This document shows, in pieces, positions 27,916-40,316 of a stretch of DNA of 64,000 nt (within the stretch, counting starts at the first letter, position 1; every line of letters starts with the position of its first letter). Under the pieces are notes generated by a model. The model saw nothing but the letters and a program-made list of their open reading frames with translations, did not search any database and was not told the DNA's origin. The stretch covers positions 62,001-126,000 of the forward strand of contig JAQGEQ010000046.1 of assembly GCA_034620365.1 (NCBI GenBank), in the 5' to 3' direction. A program made the translations under genes and the position numbers. This stretch comes from Pegea sp. RAD2-039 (Eukaryota; Chordata; Thaliacea; Salpida; Salpidae).

Positions 27916-30900
27916 TTAAGGCTTATTAGCATTTAAGACAATGTTATTACAAGCCATCCATGTGGCATCATCCTCATCTAAAATTGACTCATTTTCAATG
28001 CTGTTAAGACCTGAATCGTAGCTCATACGAATATTTTTTTCTTCACTTTCAGATATTTTATTCATCGGATTTTTAGTTTGTTTTTTTGAATGAGTTATCT
28101 TAGAAAATTAATTTGCATAAGAAATACATTTATATGTAACGATAATGGTTTTACTGTTTTCATTTTATTATGAAACTTTGTTATTCAATTATTTAGTTAT
28201 TTATTCAAACTCCTAAAACTGTAAGTACTACTTTAAATTCTATCGTTATGTAATCATAAAGAGTTACTATTTAATTATCTTTATTTCTAATTTAAAAAAT
28301 AAACCATCGCTTAGTAAATGTATAAAAGTCATAAGTTTATAATTTAATGATTTTACTTATTTTACTTGTTATACAGATCTATTTGAAGATAATTTAATAC
28401 ATCAATTTTTTTTTATAAATATTCTTCATACTTACTTGATTTATTTGGCTTTTAGATTTAGATGTATTTTCTAAATGGTCAAATATTAGTCCTGGTAAGA
28501 TAAAACTTTTGCTTTTATTGCTATAATTCTTAATAGCACTTGTATTTTCAAGCTTGTATTTCATTTTTTGAGGAGACGACGAAGAAAAAACAGATTTAGT
28601 TTCTTTATGACGAGTATCAAAAGTTTGACTAGTCGAAAGTGGCATTATCTAAAAATTTAAAAACAGTTTAAAGTTCGAAAAAAGATTTTTTATAGCAACA
28701 ATTTTGATTACATTTTGTTGAACATAAACCAAAACATCGAAGTATTTTTAAGAGAATAATTTTGTGCAGTTAGTAATAAGGTTGTTGAAAATAATAAATC
28801 AAAATGATGTATAACTTTTTTAATTATATGTTTAAAGTTCGAATTCTCACCTATCACCTCAAATGATAATATAAAGTCTTACACAAAGATTGCTTTATAA
28901 GGCATTATAACAAGTTAGCTCATTAAACTAATAAAAATTAAATAAAAGAATTATGATGTTAAGCAGTTCCTTTCATTATTTACACTATTTATTTTAAATT
29001 AATCATTATTTTTCTAATAAGTTTTTCTTAGTGTTTTATATTCTTCATTATATTATCTACTTCCAATTATCTATTAATTTTCACTTCTGTCATCAAAACA
29101 ACCTCGATCAACATATATGTTTTATCAAATTAAACTTTCTAAATTTTGATAATGTAATAATCATTTTTAAATAAATCAATCAAAGATACCTTGGATAGTT
29201 TTGTAATTCGTACTGTGTTTGCTTTCTTTGCTTTGCAGTCTTTCAAAGCTACGACACTGCTTGTGATAAGGGCTCGAGAAGCTTTTAAGCTATATAAAGA
29301 GTTTTGTATTTCTTCTGGCGTTGAACATTCTGATTTTTTTGCAGTGTTTTTGCTACTGATGATATTTGAATATTTACGTGAACACCATGGCGACAACGAT
29401 GATGTAGATACAGATTGAGCTTTTAAGTTTGATTCGGTAGCGATAGTAAACCACTTTAAACGTTTTGCGCCTTCTCGTACCTTTAATTATAAAACTAATA
29501 TTTATACATATATATTGCTACCGCCTTTTAAAAATCCTATTTTTTTTACAGTTTTATATAAACAAGTTTTTGACATATTTGAAAATTCTAGTTATTTTTT
29601 TAAATGACCATATTGTAGCACAATGTATTGGTTGGTTCATAAGTTATAAATTTGAAGGTCATATAAATACTTTAATGGCTACTTCAATAGCTCTAATATT
29701 TACATATCAAATTGTCAACTGCAAAATATTCACCTCTGTATTACATAAGCAATGAAAAACAAAGAGAAAGAATCCTTGCATTGAATTGATACTTGCAAAA
29801 AGATACTGAAAGACAATTGTTGATTCACTGATTGCTAACAAACCAAATAACCAAGTGGTTCCAAGTAGTGGAAACAGAAAAATGCTACCTCTTACTGCAT
29901 TTCTGAAAATTAAAAATTATTTATCATCTTATCATATACTATAAATACTGTAAGATGTTTTAGGTAAAAGCTGAATCAAGATATGAGAAACTTTCACAAC
30001 ACGAATTCCACAATCAATATTTTACATAGACTCTATTTCAGGCAAAAGATTTTTCTGTGACATCATACAATTAGAGTTAGAATTATAAAATAAATTCTTA
30101 TATATTTTTATTGACAAGTTTTATTTAAAACCTTTTAATGGTTTAAGTAGCTGACAGAGTTTTTTGAAGTATTGAAAAATCTACTAAATTGTAAATTTTT
30201 GAAGCTTACAAAATACTGATAGAAAATAATCCGAAAAATTATGAAAGCCTAGTTGAAGCATAATGTTAGTAATGATGTAAATATTATTATGAATCAAATT
30301 GTTCAGTCGTAACTGAAGTCTTGGTCAAAATATCCTATGAATTTTCGATTAAAAAGTTTTAAATGTGTTTTATGAAATCTGTGATATATAAACTTCGCTT
30401 AAATCTTTAGCCAATTAACTACAAGAGCTCATGTTTCATCATTGTCATACAATTGAAGTGTCTCAAGTACACCATAGTGGGCTGTCCCAAGAGTTTTGAC
30501 TAGAAAGTTAAAAAAAAAAGTGGAACTAACAAAGTTGTTACATATTAAAAGCTTAGAAAAGATTTTAAGAAAAATCGTAGTTAGATAACCAATTTTGAAG
30601 GATTAAAAAGTAGGTGTAAATTTAATTAAAAGATTTTGATCACAAGAAACTTCAAATTCAAAAAATGTAGCAAGCATAAATTTCTTAAAAAAAAATGATA
30701 TTCATTTAAAAGCTACACAATTAACTAACTTGATTTTCTTGGTGTTTGTCGAGTTTGACTGTCCTGAATTAATACTAATGATGACTTTAACGACAGCCAA
30801 AAGAATTATTGTATTAAAAATAAGAACAAAAATTGCTGGCGCAGCAAAAGCCCAGATTGAACCATCAGAAGGTGATAGCCAACAGCTGTTAAATGATTTG

Positions 30901-33900
30901 AAAAAAAGCGAGTTAGATTTATTGGGGAGAATTTATACTTTTGAAATATAATAAATTTGTTCAGCTACAATTTAATTATTTTTAATCAAAGTCTAACATT
31001 TTGCTAGTAGCAAGTTTCCAGTGTAATCCGCTGGCACTAACTAATATTAAAAGTATTGGAGCAGCCCAGCCAGCAGCTATAAAATACTTCATCCACCTTC
31101 TAATAGATATGAATACTACAACCACTTGTGAATAGAGATGTATTGCTGTAAAAATATTTATAAAATAAACCAACTGACGTAAAAAACTCACTGAGATTTA
31201 ACCTTCAATAAGCATCCAAGCTAAGACACACATATTTGTATAATATATGAGTATTGTAATCACAATACAACTTCCATACGAAAACTTTTTAATACGCTCA
31301 ACAAGAAAAATTAGGTCTGCAAGTCCTACGGCAACACCAAGATTGAAATGTATTTTCATGTTTTCAGAGTGAAATCTACAGAACAAGTTTGATTTGTATA
31401 TATTTGCTTATTTAGAACATTCAGATTTGTATCAGACTTGAGCTTTGTAAAGACTGAACACATAAGAATCACTCCAACCAAAGACAAAGAACAACCAATA
31501 TCAGTGATTATATCCAATACTTTCATGTGGCTTCCATAAGTAACTTCATCAGCTATTTTTATTTCAGAAACCTGTATTTTTTAGGAAATAAATCTGCAAT
31601 TTTTCCACTAAAATTATGAAGTTTTTACTTACTTGTAGCAGCACAGCAAAGCTGGTCAAATGAGTACATTGGCAAGTTGTGTGAGTAAGATTTGACTTGA
31701 CAAGTGTACAACCACTATCTGACCACGCACCTCCTTCAAAAGCTCTTCAAAATTTCATGTTTATTTTCTAGGCTACTTTTATTGAACAAAATAATCAGTA
31801 ACTTTAAATAAGAACAACTAAAAATATATCATAGGCGGCTAACTTTGTATCTGATTGCCAAAAAACACAAACAGATCTTTCTTCAATTTCAGGATTTATA
31901 TTTTCCCATTTATTTTGAAGCTGTTTACATTTTTCAACATTTGAATATGTTCGGTCGTTTCCAATAACTTTCCCACACACAAGGCTCTTGTGATGAAATG
32001 TGATATGAACCGGATTTTGTTGAAACAAAGAAGTACTTGGTAATGGATGAATACTTGTTGTTACTATCTCACTATTCATTTCAGTTGAATGTATAATTCG
32101 TTTTGTATCTTCTTTTCTAAGTTGAATAATTATCGATTTAATAAAGTATACATTGAATCAAACAATAACCCTTTCTACAAATGAGCAGTTTTGTTTTTTT
32201 ACTTTTTAAAGTTTTGTTTTGAAACTCATTTCTAAGTTAAAATAACTAATTAAGTTAAAATGAATTACAAATATGTTGCAAAAAACTTTTACATTCATAT
32301 AATTAATAAATTTAGATATAACAAAGTTAGTCCTTTCAGAAAATTGCTTTCAATTGAAACTTATTAATCCGAATTAGTTTAGTGATTTATAACTTACGTA
32401 TTACAGTGACGTATTGGAACGTGTTTATTCAACTGGCTGTATCTTACATTCACCAGCATTGATTTATTTTTCAAAGCCATGTTTGGAATATAAACTGTTA
32501 CAGGTAGATTTGTTTCATTCTCTAGTTTATCATCACCTTTTAATAATTACTTTTGTATGAATAATTTTGTGATCAAATTTAAATGATCAAATGTTTCACA
32601 AAAGTTATACAAGTATTTCAAAAACCATTCTATAAACTAATCTAGTTGTTAAAGATTTATAGTTAAGTTGATTCAGAAACGTAAAAAAATATTTATAATC
32701 AAAACAATAAAGTTTATTTTTATGTTTACAATTCAGTGAAGTTTAAAATCATATCGATGAATTGTTACACGAAGACCTAATAATTTATCAATGATAAAAA
32801 ACTTACTCTTTAGACTCAAATATTCTACACTAGTTTTGGGTTGATGGAAATATAGTTTTCCAATGTCTTCTTCATTAATTATTAGTCCCTTGTTATGCTG
32901 GATATTTTGAACTTCATTATTTTTCACCATCCAATAGGCTACCCATAAAACAAAGTAAAATAGTCATAGTATAATTTAATAATTAAGTTATTCAGTTATT
33001 TATTCAAAAACAAAATAAATCAACTTACAAAGAAATTCTGAACGAGCAATAAACGAGGACTTATCTATTTCAAGATATCGTTTACTAGAATAGTCTCCAA
33101 GACTTTCTACGATATTCAAAATTCCTGCTGAACCGGGTTGTAGAGGATTCTGGAAAATTGTTGTTTAGCGAGATGATCAAAATAATCTTCTAATGTCTCT
33201 TGTTTGAAAAATAAAAAATATTTCTCTAAACAAAAAATGGTTTTTCGTGATATTTACTCTTTCGGATTTCTCCCAATATTCGGAGAACTGCGGTTGAATC
33301 AATTGGCTGCTGACATTTGTAAAAGATACAATAAACGTATTTAAGACATCCTCTTCAGCTCCTTTTAAAGTGTCAAAATGAAGAATTTTCTGAATATTTT
33401 TGTTCAATTAGAAAATGGTTGAAATTAAAATCATAAAAATAAAAAGTTTGAAACTTACTTCCATTGAAATTGTAATAAATTCGATATCACCAACAGAAAT
33501 TGCTGATAAAGGTTTGGATGGAATCAAAACTTGAAGAAATTGCGAAATAAGATTAATTGTATCATTTATATGTACTGAAGGCAACCTCTCAAGACGCTTT
33601 ATCTATATTTAATAATTTTAATTGTTTTCTAATCTCTTAAATGTCTCACTTCTGATTCTAATCTCAAATGATTTGCCGTTTTTCTTTCGTAGTATTCCCA
33701 TTCACTAGCGTCGTTCGCTATTGTCAAGTTTTGATCAAAAATATTTCTTAGGCTATCCGCTGGAAACATTCTTCTATCAAATTTGGATTTGATGCATTCT
33801 GCACCTTTCAGATTAACGCTGTTACAATTTTCGTGATGTTCACACATACAAACACAACCACATTCAGCTGAAAACTTCTGATCAGATCCTATAACCAACA

Positions 33901-34231
33901 TTTGTCTGATAAATCACAAAATATTATTTGATTTTTATTTGCTTACCCCAAAACTCTCTCATGCCGAGAACTTTCATTCTAGGAATTTTTATAAATATTT
34001 CAGATACTAAAAGAGAGAAAAATTTTTGATTAAATGACTTTTTGATGAAAACTTCGACAAATTAAGATTAAAAATGAAAGAAATAAACATCAAATTAACA
34101 GCTCACTTTTTTCAGGCATGATTTCAGGGAAATATAGAAAAACCTACAGATAAATAGATTACAGAATTGAGTTTGGATCAATATGTACAAATTACCATAA
34201 TTAAAGCCAATAGATATTTATTTGCTTCCAT
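27916..34231 (-). CDS. adhesion G-protein-coupled receptor (latrophilin-like GAIN/GPS/7TM)
   Basis: About 19 short exons from ATG at 34231 ([17 protein letters not shown], signal-peptide-like) to TAA at 27916. Order: cysteine-rich stretch [13 protein letters not shown] (about 33840); GAIN domain over about 31850-33610 ([35 protein letters not shown]); GPS motif CVFW (about 31860), then GGAWSDSGC and [14 protein letters not shown] with the predicted HL|T autoproteolysis site, Thr codon at 31654-31656. Then the secretin/adhesion 7[18 protein letters not shown] (TM1), [17 protein letters not shown] (TM2), [12 protein letters not shown] (TM3), [13 protein letters not shown] (TM4), [16 protein letters not shown] (TM5), [15 protein letters not shown] (TM6), [19 protein letters not shown] (TM7), [10 protein letters not shown] serine-rich cytoplasmic tail follows in three exons. 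No lectin or olfactomedin domain is visible N-terminal to GAIN. Latrophilin-like is by 7TM style; exon borders are approximate. Confidence 0.9.
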
Positions 34232-35425
34232 TTGAAAAATATCATTAATAACTCACAAACTAATCTCAATTCGTATGCTTGTTTCAATCTTAGTTTTTTA
34301 GCTTGATCTCAGGTAAACTTTGAACATTCAACGACCTTAAATTAGCACGATTAAGTCATCACTTCATAACAGTTGTCGTTTTTCAAGTAAAAAAGGTTTT
34401 GCTTTTACTTTCAAAGAACCAAAACTTGTCATGTGATGAATTGTCTCAATTTCACAAGGTCTTCTACGTCTTTATATAACAAAAAGATTCTTTACTTAAG
34501 CAGCAAAATACTTCTTTGTTAAAAAGACAGAAGCTTAGAATCGTTCTTAAAACAATCTTTGTTCGCAACAATTGTACTTAATTCTGTGGTTAACATTCGA
34601 GATTTTTTCGTTTTTTCGAAGTATTATTTACAAGAAAAACAATGAACTAGTCGTTCACCAAAATTGTTTCAAATCACTTTTATAAATGTCAAATGTCAAA
34701 AACTTCCTTTATTTGATCAGTTTATATTATCGAGTAAAAGCTTAGTTTAATGTTTTTATCTTACAAAACTGATATTATTCTCATTTTGTAATTACTTTAA
34801 ACATTTTTTGATAAAAATTTCTCGAAACTGGTAATTCATTTAACAGTCTAAAGTACACTTGATAATAAATTACTGGAAATGATTTGAGAATTTAAAGTAC
34901 TTTTCAGTTAAATACATGTGTAAATTCTAATCAAATAGGTGTATCATCTTTGATTTTTTGAACAGCTTTCAGAAAGTTTTAATCTAAAGTTATATAATTA
35001 TTTCACTTGAATTATTTACATTTGTTAAAAAGCTCACAAATATTTGAAATATTTTATAATTAGAAACAACTTGAAAATATTCGAAAATGTTAACTTTCAA
35101 TATCTTTTTGATTCAGTGATTTTTACATCCAGAAATTTTTCCAACTTTTAATAATTAACTTTTAGATTACTTACAGATATGGTTTGTTTGAATGGTGACT
35201 AATTGAATTTATACTAAAAATAATTTGATTAATTTGATTTTATTCTTAAACAAAATTCCCGTTTCAAAGAAATTCAAATATTTCGTAATTATACAAAATG
35301 ATTTAAAAATCAAAAAAATTATCTTTAAAAAACTATGTGAAATTATTTAGATTCAATTTATACATATTAGAAAGAATATTCATCTTTATAAACAACAATC
35401 TATGAAAACGAGATAAAAACACAAG
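34232..35425. other. intergenic between the adhesion GPCR and the SDR gene
   Basis: AT-rich, no open frame above noise. It holds the promoter side of the adhesion GPCR gene and the 3' flank of the SDR gene, both transcribed leftward. No specific element identified. Confidence 0.5.
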
Positions 35426-37241
35426 TTAGAACTGAGAAGTCCATTCCTCGCTAAGCTTCCATAACTTCTCAGCATCTTCAAGATTTTTTCCTTTGGGTAA
35501 AATTTCTTCTGGCTTGCAATCACTGTAAGACACAATTTTAATTTTCAACCTTTTTTTTTGTATAAATTAGTAAAAAGTTGAAAAATATAAACCAGTTTGT
35601 AAAAATATTTTATGGTTTGAACTATTGAAAGTGATCTAACCTGATGTACAAGCCACTGATCTTTTCTAGCTCCGGAGCAACCGCACAGTAAATTGAGCAC
35701 TGGGCTCCATGTATGGGTGTTTTCAGAAACAATTTAACAATTGGAAGAAGAAGAGCAGATTTAAATCGATCTCCAAATGATTTAGTGTTGAACATATAAC
35801 GACCTAATTCAGTTTTCACGACTCCAGGATGAACACAATTACAAGTTACTTCAGTACCTGATAATTAATCAAATTATTCAACACTTTTAATTCACCAGTT
35901 TTCATCACCTTCTAATCTTTTAATTAGACCTTGCATATGTAAGATGTTTGCAAGTTTACTTTGAAAGTAAACATCCCAAAGAACATACTTCTTCTCACGC
36001 ATCAGGTCATCCCACTTCATTTCACCTCGCTTATACCCCATAGAAGAAAGGATGACGATTCGGCTAGGACCACTTCTCTGCATCAACAATCAACATGAAT
36101 AAATGTGTTCCCTGATAAATTTTTAACTTGTATGACGACAAAAATGACGTCAACTTCAGGCTTTTTATTTCTAATATTTGTTAATATGAACTACCTTGAT
36201 TTTAGTCATAGCTTAATCACTAAATATGAAAATAATCAATCTACAAAATGTTTCAGTTTTATAGATGTACGCCTTAAATAATTTACAAATTTTTAAATAG
36301 TTATTAACAAACAAAATTGAAATACTTTGATGAGATCAAGTAATAGATTTGTCAGAAGAAAGTGACCAATGTGATTGACTCCTAGAGTGATATCGAAATC
36401 ATCGACAGTTTTTGATTGAGGATGAAGCATCACCCCTAATTCAAATTATTTAACCATTTTAAGACTTGTTTGAAAATTTACAAACTTATTCATCAACTTA
36501 TAATTTCTTTCAACTTATAACTTTGGTTAATATACATAAAAGCTTTATATAAGAGCTGTGTTGATAAAATGATTACATGCCTGCGTTGTTGATAAGAATA
36601 TTTAGTTTTTCTTCAGTGTTGTTTATCTTTTCAGCGAAACTTCTAATTGAAGCAAATGAAGCCAAGTCAAGCTTTTCTACAATCAATTTAGCACCAGGGT
36701 TTTCTTCAATTATCTGCCATCAAATTTTTGTAACAAAATTTTCTTTATTTCTAATTTAAAATATCATTTTGATCTTATGGTATATCTAAAACTTTGTTCA
36801 GCATTTTACGTTATGATAATAATTAGCTTAATAAATGTTCCTTAATTTACAAATAATTCATTTAAATTTAAACTTTAAATAAAATATTTGTAACTTGTAA
36901 ACATTTTTAAACACAAAATACAAAAATATTACTTTTTCTTTTGCCTGGTTAGCTTTTTCAATATTCCTACAAGCCATAATAATTCTAGCTCCTCTTTTTG
37001 ATAAATCTTTAGTTGTTTCAAAGCCAATACCGGTGTTAGCACCAGTAATTAGAACAGTTTTTCCTGTCAACTTTGCATCGCATCTCACCCAGCTTCCAAC
37101 AGCACTTATTACTTTCACTAAAATTAAACAATTTTAGACCATCATCACCATCAACTAATAAAGTTAACATACAATTTAAAAACTATAAATCATACTTTAA
37201 GAAATAATAATCAAGAACAACATAAGAGACTTACATGACAT
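35426..37241 (-). CDS. retinol-dehydrogenase-like short-chain dehydrogenase (RDH11-14 type)
   Basis: Multi-exon SDR. The stop is at 35426. I place the start at ATG 37241: a tiny exon (M-S-L) with a GTAAGTC donor joins in frame to the exon beginning near 37117, which itself has no ATG. Family members use NADP(H) to interconvert retinoids or other aldehydes/alcohols, usually in ER or mitochondrial membranes. Motifs in order: [11 protein letters not shown] cofactor loop, IIMACRN, KLDLASF (about 36670), NILINNAG (about 36590), NHIGHFLLT (about 36370), [10 protein letters not shown] with the catalytic Ser, YFQSKLAN with the Y-x3-K pair, then [15 protein letters not shown]. The C-terminus reads EEWTSQF. 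Substrate specificity cannot be told from sequence; RDH13/14 versus RDH11/12 is open. Confidence 0.88.
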
Positions 37242-38399
37242 TATAAACTTTCTGATGTCTTATAATTTAGAATATTTCAAATAGTTGAGTTTTAGATAGA
37301 ATTTTTTAAACAACAAAATTGAAATAAGATATTAGCAAAGAATGTAGTAGCAGCAGTAGTTTCTTTCAAAATATAAATTTTTTATTTAAAATTAGTTTGT
37401 AAATTAAGCATTTTTTTGACTTATTTACAATCTTTAAATAATTTCCTGTAAACTACAAACAATTAGTTTTTAATTATTATTCTTCAATTTAGCAATTGAC
37501 GGAAATATGGAAGTAATTAATTTTTTAAGTTTGTTTACATATCGCCTGTTAAAAAACCCCTATTGCGAAATGTATTAACTTTTAATATTGAATTAAAAGA
37601 GCTTATTAACTCATTTTGTGTTATAGTTTTATAAGCTTAAGTACAACTTTATACCATAGATTGAATTGTAGATACCTTGGTTATTGAAAATCATTTTGTT
37701 AAATTTTTATTAACAAACATAAGGAAACAGTTGATTTGAGAAAAAAGTTGTTCCAATTTCAAATTTCAATTAATCAGTGATTTGTATACAAGCTATTGTA
37801 ACTTATTAATTACAAATCAGTTTATAATATACAAGCTTATTCTGCTCGATTACTCAGCAAAAAAGCTAAACATAGTCGACCCATTTCGGAAAGTAAGTTT
37901 ATATGGTTGAGGAAAAACAAAAAAAAACTCTGTCGGTTCCCATATGTTAGTTATTTTGTGAATATTTTCTTTAGATTACTTTCTACAAGCTTATTTTATT
38001 GCATACAAGCTTGTGAACTACAGTATGTAGCAGACTAACTTGACAATCTTATTCATGATAAGAGTTGCATTAAATATAATTTTTGTAATCGACTTCTTTA
38101 TACTAATTGATAATCTTAGTGTTTATATGAGCTCTGCCATTATTGATCGTTTTGTAAATCATGCATGTGCAAGCTCAATTAAAATTACTTGATTCACAAT
38201 TTAATTTAATACTAAACGACAAAACTGAACAACAAAACTAACCTATTAAATGTCGTGAAAAAAGTCGCGAGTATAAGGTAGAAGAAAAACGGAAGATAAA
38301 AAGTTATTTAGAATTACAAGAAAACAAACAAAATAAATAAAGAAAAATTAGATATGATTTGTCAACAAAATTAGTCGAATGATATTTTCTAAACTTGAT
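37242..38399. other. AT-rich intergenic region
   Basis: Upstream flank of the SDR gene and downstream flank of the decayed retrotransposon. No gene, RNA or repeat supported. Confidence 0.5.
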
Positions 38400-39560
38400 T
38401 TTAAAAGACGTGATAAAATTTTCTGCAGTGATAGAGCCAGGAAGAAGATCCCAATCCTTTTAAAAAATCTATTAATCGTGTATTAAAGTTTGATTAGATT
38501 AATTTTTAACGACGAATCACAGAGGACGTAGGAAAGATTCCAGTCTTTAAAGTCAAAATTAAGAAAAAGCGTACAAATGTTAAACAGTCGGCCAAAGAAA
38601 GAGAGTCATTTATTAGGTTTCATTTTCAAGCTTTGAGAAATAGTCCTTGTTGGAAGAAAAAAATACCACTTATAAGGAAAACCCTCCAAGTAAATGATCT
38701 TTAAATGGATTGAAGTTTAAGAATATCTTCTTTGAGTTGAAGACTTCATATGGAAAAGTTAAACTATAACCTGTGGTGTAGAGTTTTAACATTTTCTGAA
38801 ATATGGTGTTAGAATATGCTAACCAGATAAACTATCTGTTTAGAATTGGTTTAGCAACTTCATACCGAATTCTCTAACCTTCTACGTCATGGGAGATAAG
38901 AATGCCGAATCTTTAATGAAAAATTGTATTTTTCTTAGATAGAAATCAAATGATTTTGGGTTAGAGTTGGAGGGTTTATTTACTTGTAAAAATCTTTATT
39001 GGCAGCCAGTTTGAGTTCTCAGTTGTGTCTAGATTAAAACTATAGATCGGTAGACTCCAAAGAAAATTACAAATTAAATAAGTCAGTGCTAAAAAGTTTG
39101 GCGTCGTCGGCAAAGAGCTGTAATATCATTTGTAAATATTGAAGAGAAGAAGTACAGTAATACTCCTTCGGGGAACACCATTGAATACAAAAAGAGGTTA
39201 AATAGAGTTATTGATGATGACTTGTTGTCTATCTTTAGGAAATTATAAAATCCAAGAGATAGGAGTAAAGTTGATCTTAAGATTTTGTCTAAGAGTTTTT
39301 ACTATAATGGAATGTTTAGGTACTGGTGGAGACATGACACCAGCTGATCAGAGGAAGGTTTTTGAGGAAGGAATCCAAATTGATACTTGGAAAGTATTTA
39401 AAGGTTCGTATAGAATTGGAACAAAGTTGTATATTGAGTTGGTCAGAACATAGATGAAAGAGCTGTAAAGGTGTCCTTTGTAATCCCAGTTTAAAGAAGA
39501 TAGACGGATCACTTCGGAGTTAGCGAAATAAAAGTTAGTATAAGTCATTGAGGGCATTTG
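38400..39560 (-). mobile_element. decayed reverse transcriptase of a second LINE family
   Basis: On the minus strand, pieces of a non-LTR reverse transcriptase appear in the expected order but in shifting frames. PISWIL then KDRQQVIINNS lies at about 39220-39260, GVP followed by PLLFNIY-like codons at about 39130-39185, an FADDAKLF-like codon stretch at about 39090-39115 (the active-site box), and NSNWLPIK, equivalent to the W.LK box, at about 39000. A C-terminal part with DWDLLPGSITAENF, equivalent to the WN.LP box, is at about 38440. Frameshifts and stops make it a dead relic. Sequence and tail differ from the 14-kb LINE, so it belongs to another family, one that also has a fragment at 18.9 kb. 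Ends are approximate. Confidence 0.7.
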
Positions 39561-40316
39561 CAGATGAATCGAATCACAAAATCAAAGATTGAAAAAACTG
39601 AGGAAAGTGCCAAGGGTATTCATTGTCCAAACTATATCAGGAAGGTTAGATTCTCTCATCAAATAAAAAAGGGTTACTATGCTGTGAGATAGTTTTGGAT
39701 TATTGTGAAAAGTTGAAGGAGAGAAAACACCACAAAATCAAATTTTAAATTTCAAGCTAAAAAAGTTGACACAATTAACTTGATAATTATTTTTAAAAAA
39801 TAATCTAAACCTATTTACTTTTTAATTATGAAAGTAAACACAGCTGTATCAATTGGAGCATATCTAACGATATTATAGCCAGGGAAATAGATCATTGTTA
39901 TGATTTGAAAGCTTTTGTTTTAATCAATCTGCATTTAGAAGATTTTAAATCAACTCGATAAACCGCCTCTTTTATCAGAGGTACTATATGCTTCATCAAT
40001 TTTATAAAATTTAAGATTTTACTATGTAGAAGTTGACAACTTTAAGATAACATTATAGACGAATGTAATATCAAGCTTGTATTTGATTATATCATAACTA
40101 TTAGACTTGAAATTTATCAACTAATTTGAATGAAATAAAAGTTCAAAAGATAAACATCAGAACTTCTCAATATGGTCGTTTTTATATTTATTTACAGTGT
40201 TGATGAAATTTATTGCAAACTATATAAAGTAATTATCAAGTTTTATGATTTACAACATTTTATAATAAATTAAATGTGATTTAAAACAAATTTAATGATT
40301 TGCAAAACATTTGGGA
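39561..40316. other. intergenic downstream of ALDH16A1
   Basis: The first 160 bases may still belong to the decayed retrotransposon, because base composition matches it. The rest is AT-rich with no feature seen. Confidence 0.4.

Noticed and set aside
29191-29755. Plus-strand ORFs of 75 and 96 codons with hydrophobic stretches
   Set aside because: They are antisense to the adhesion GPCR exons and an AT-rich intron; no independent signal.
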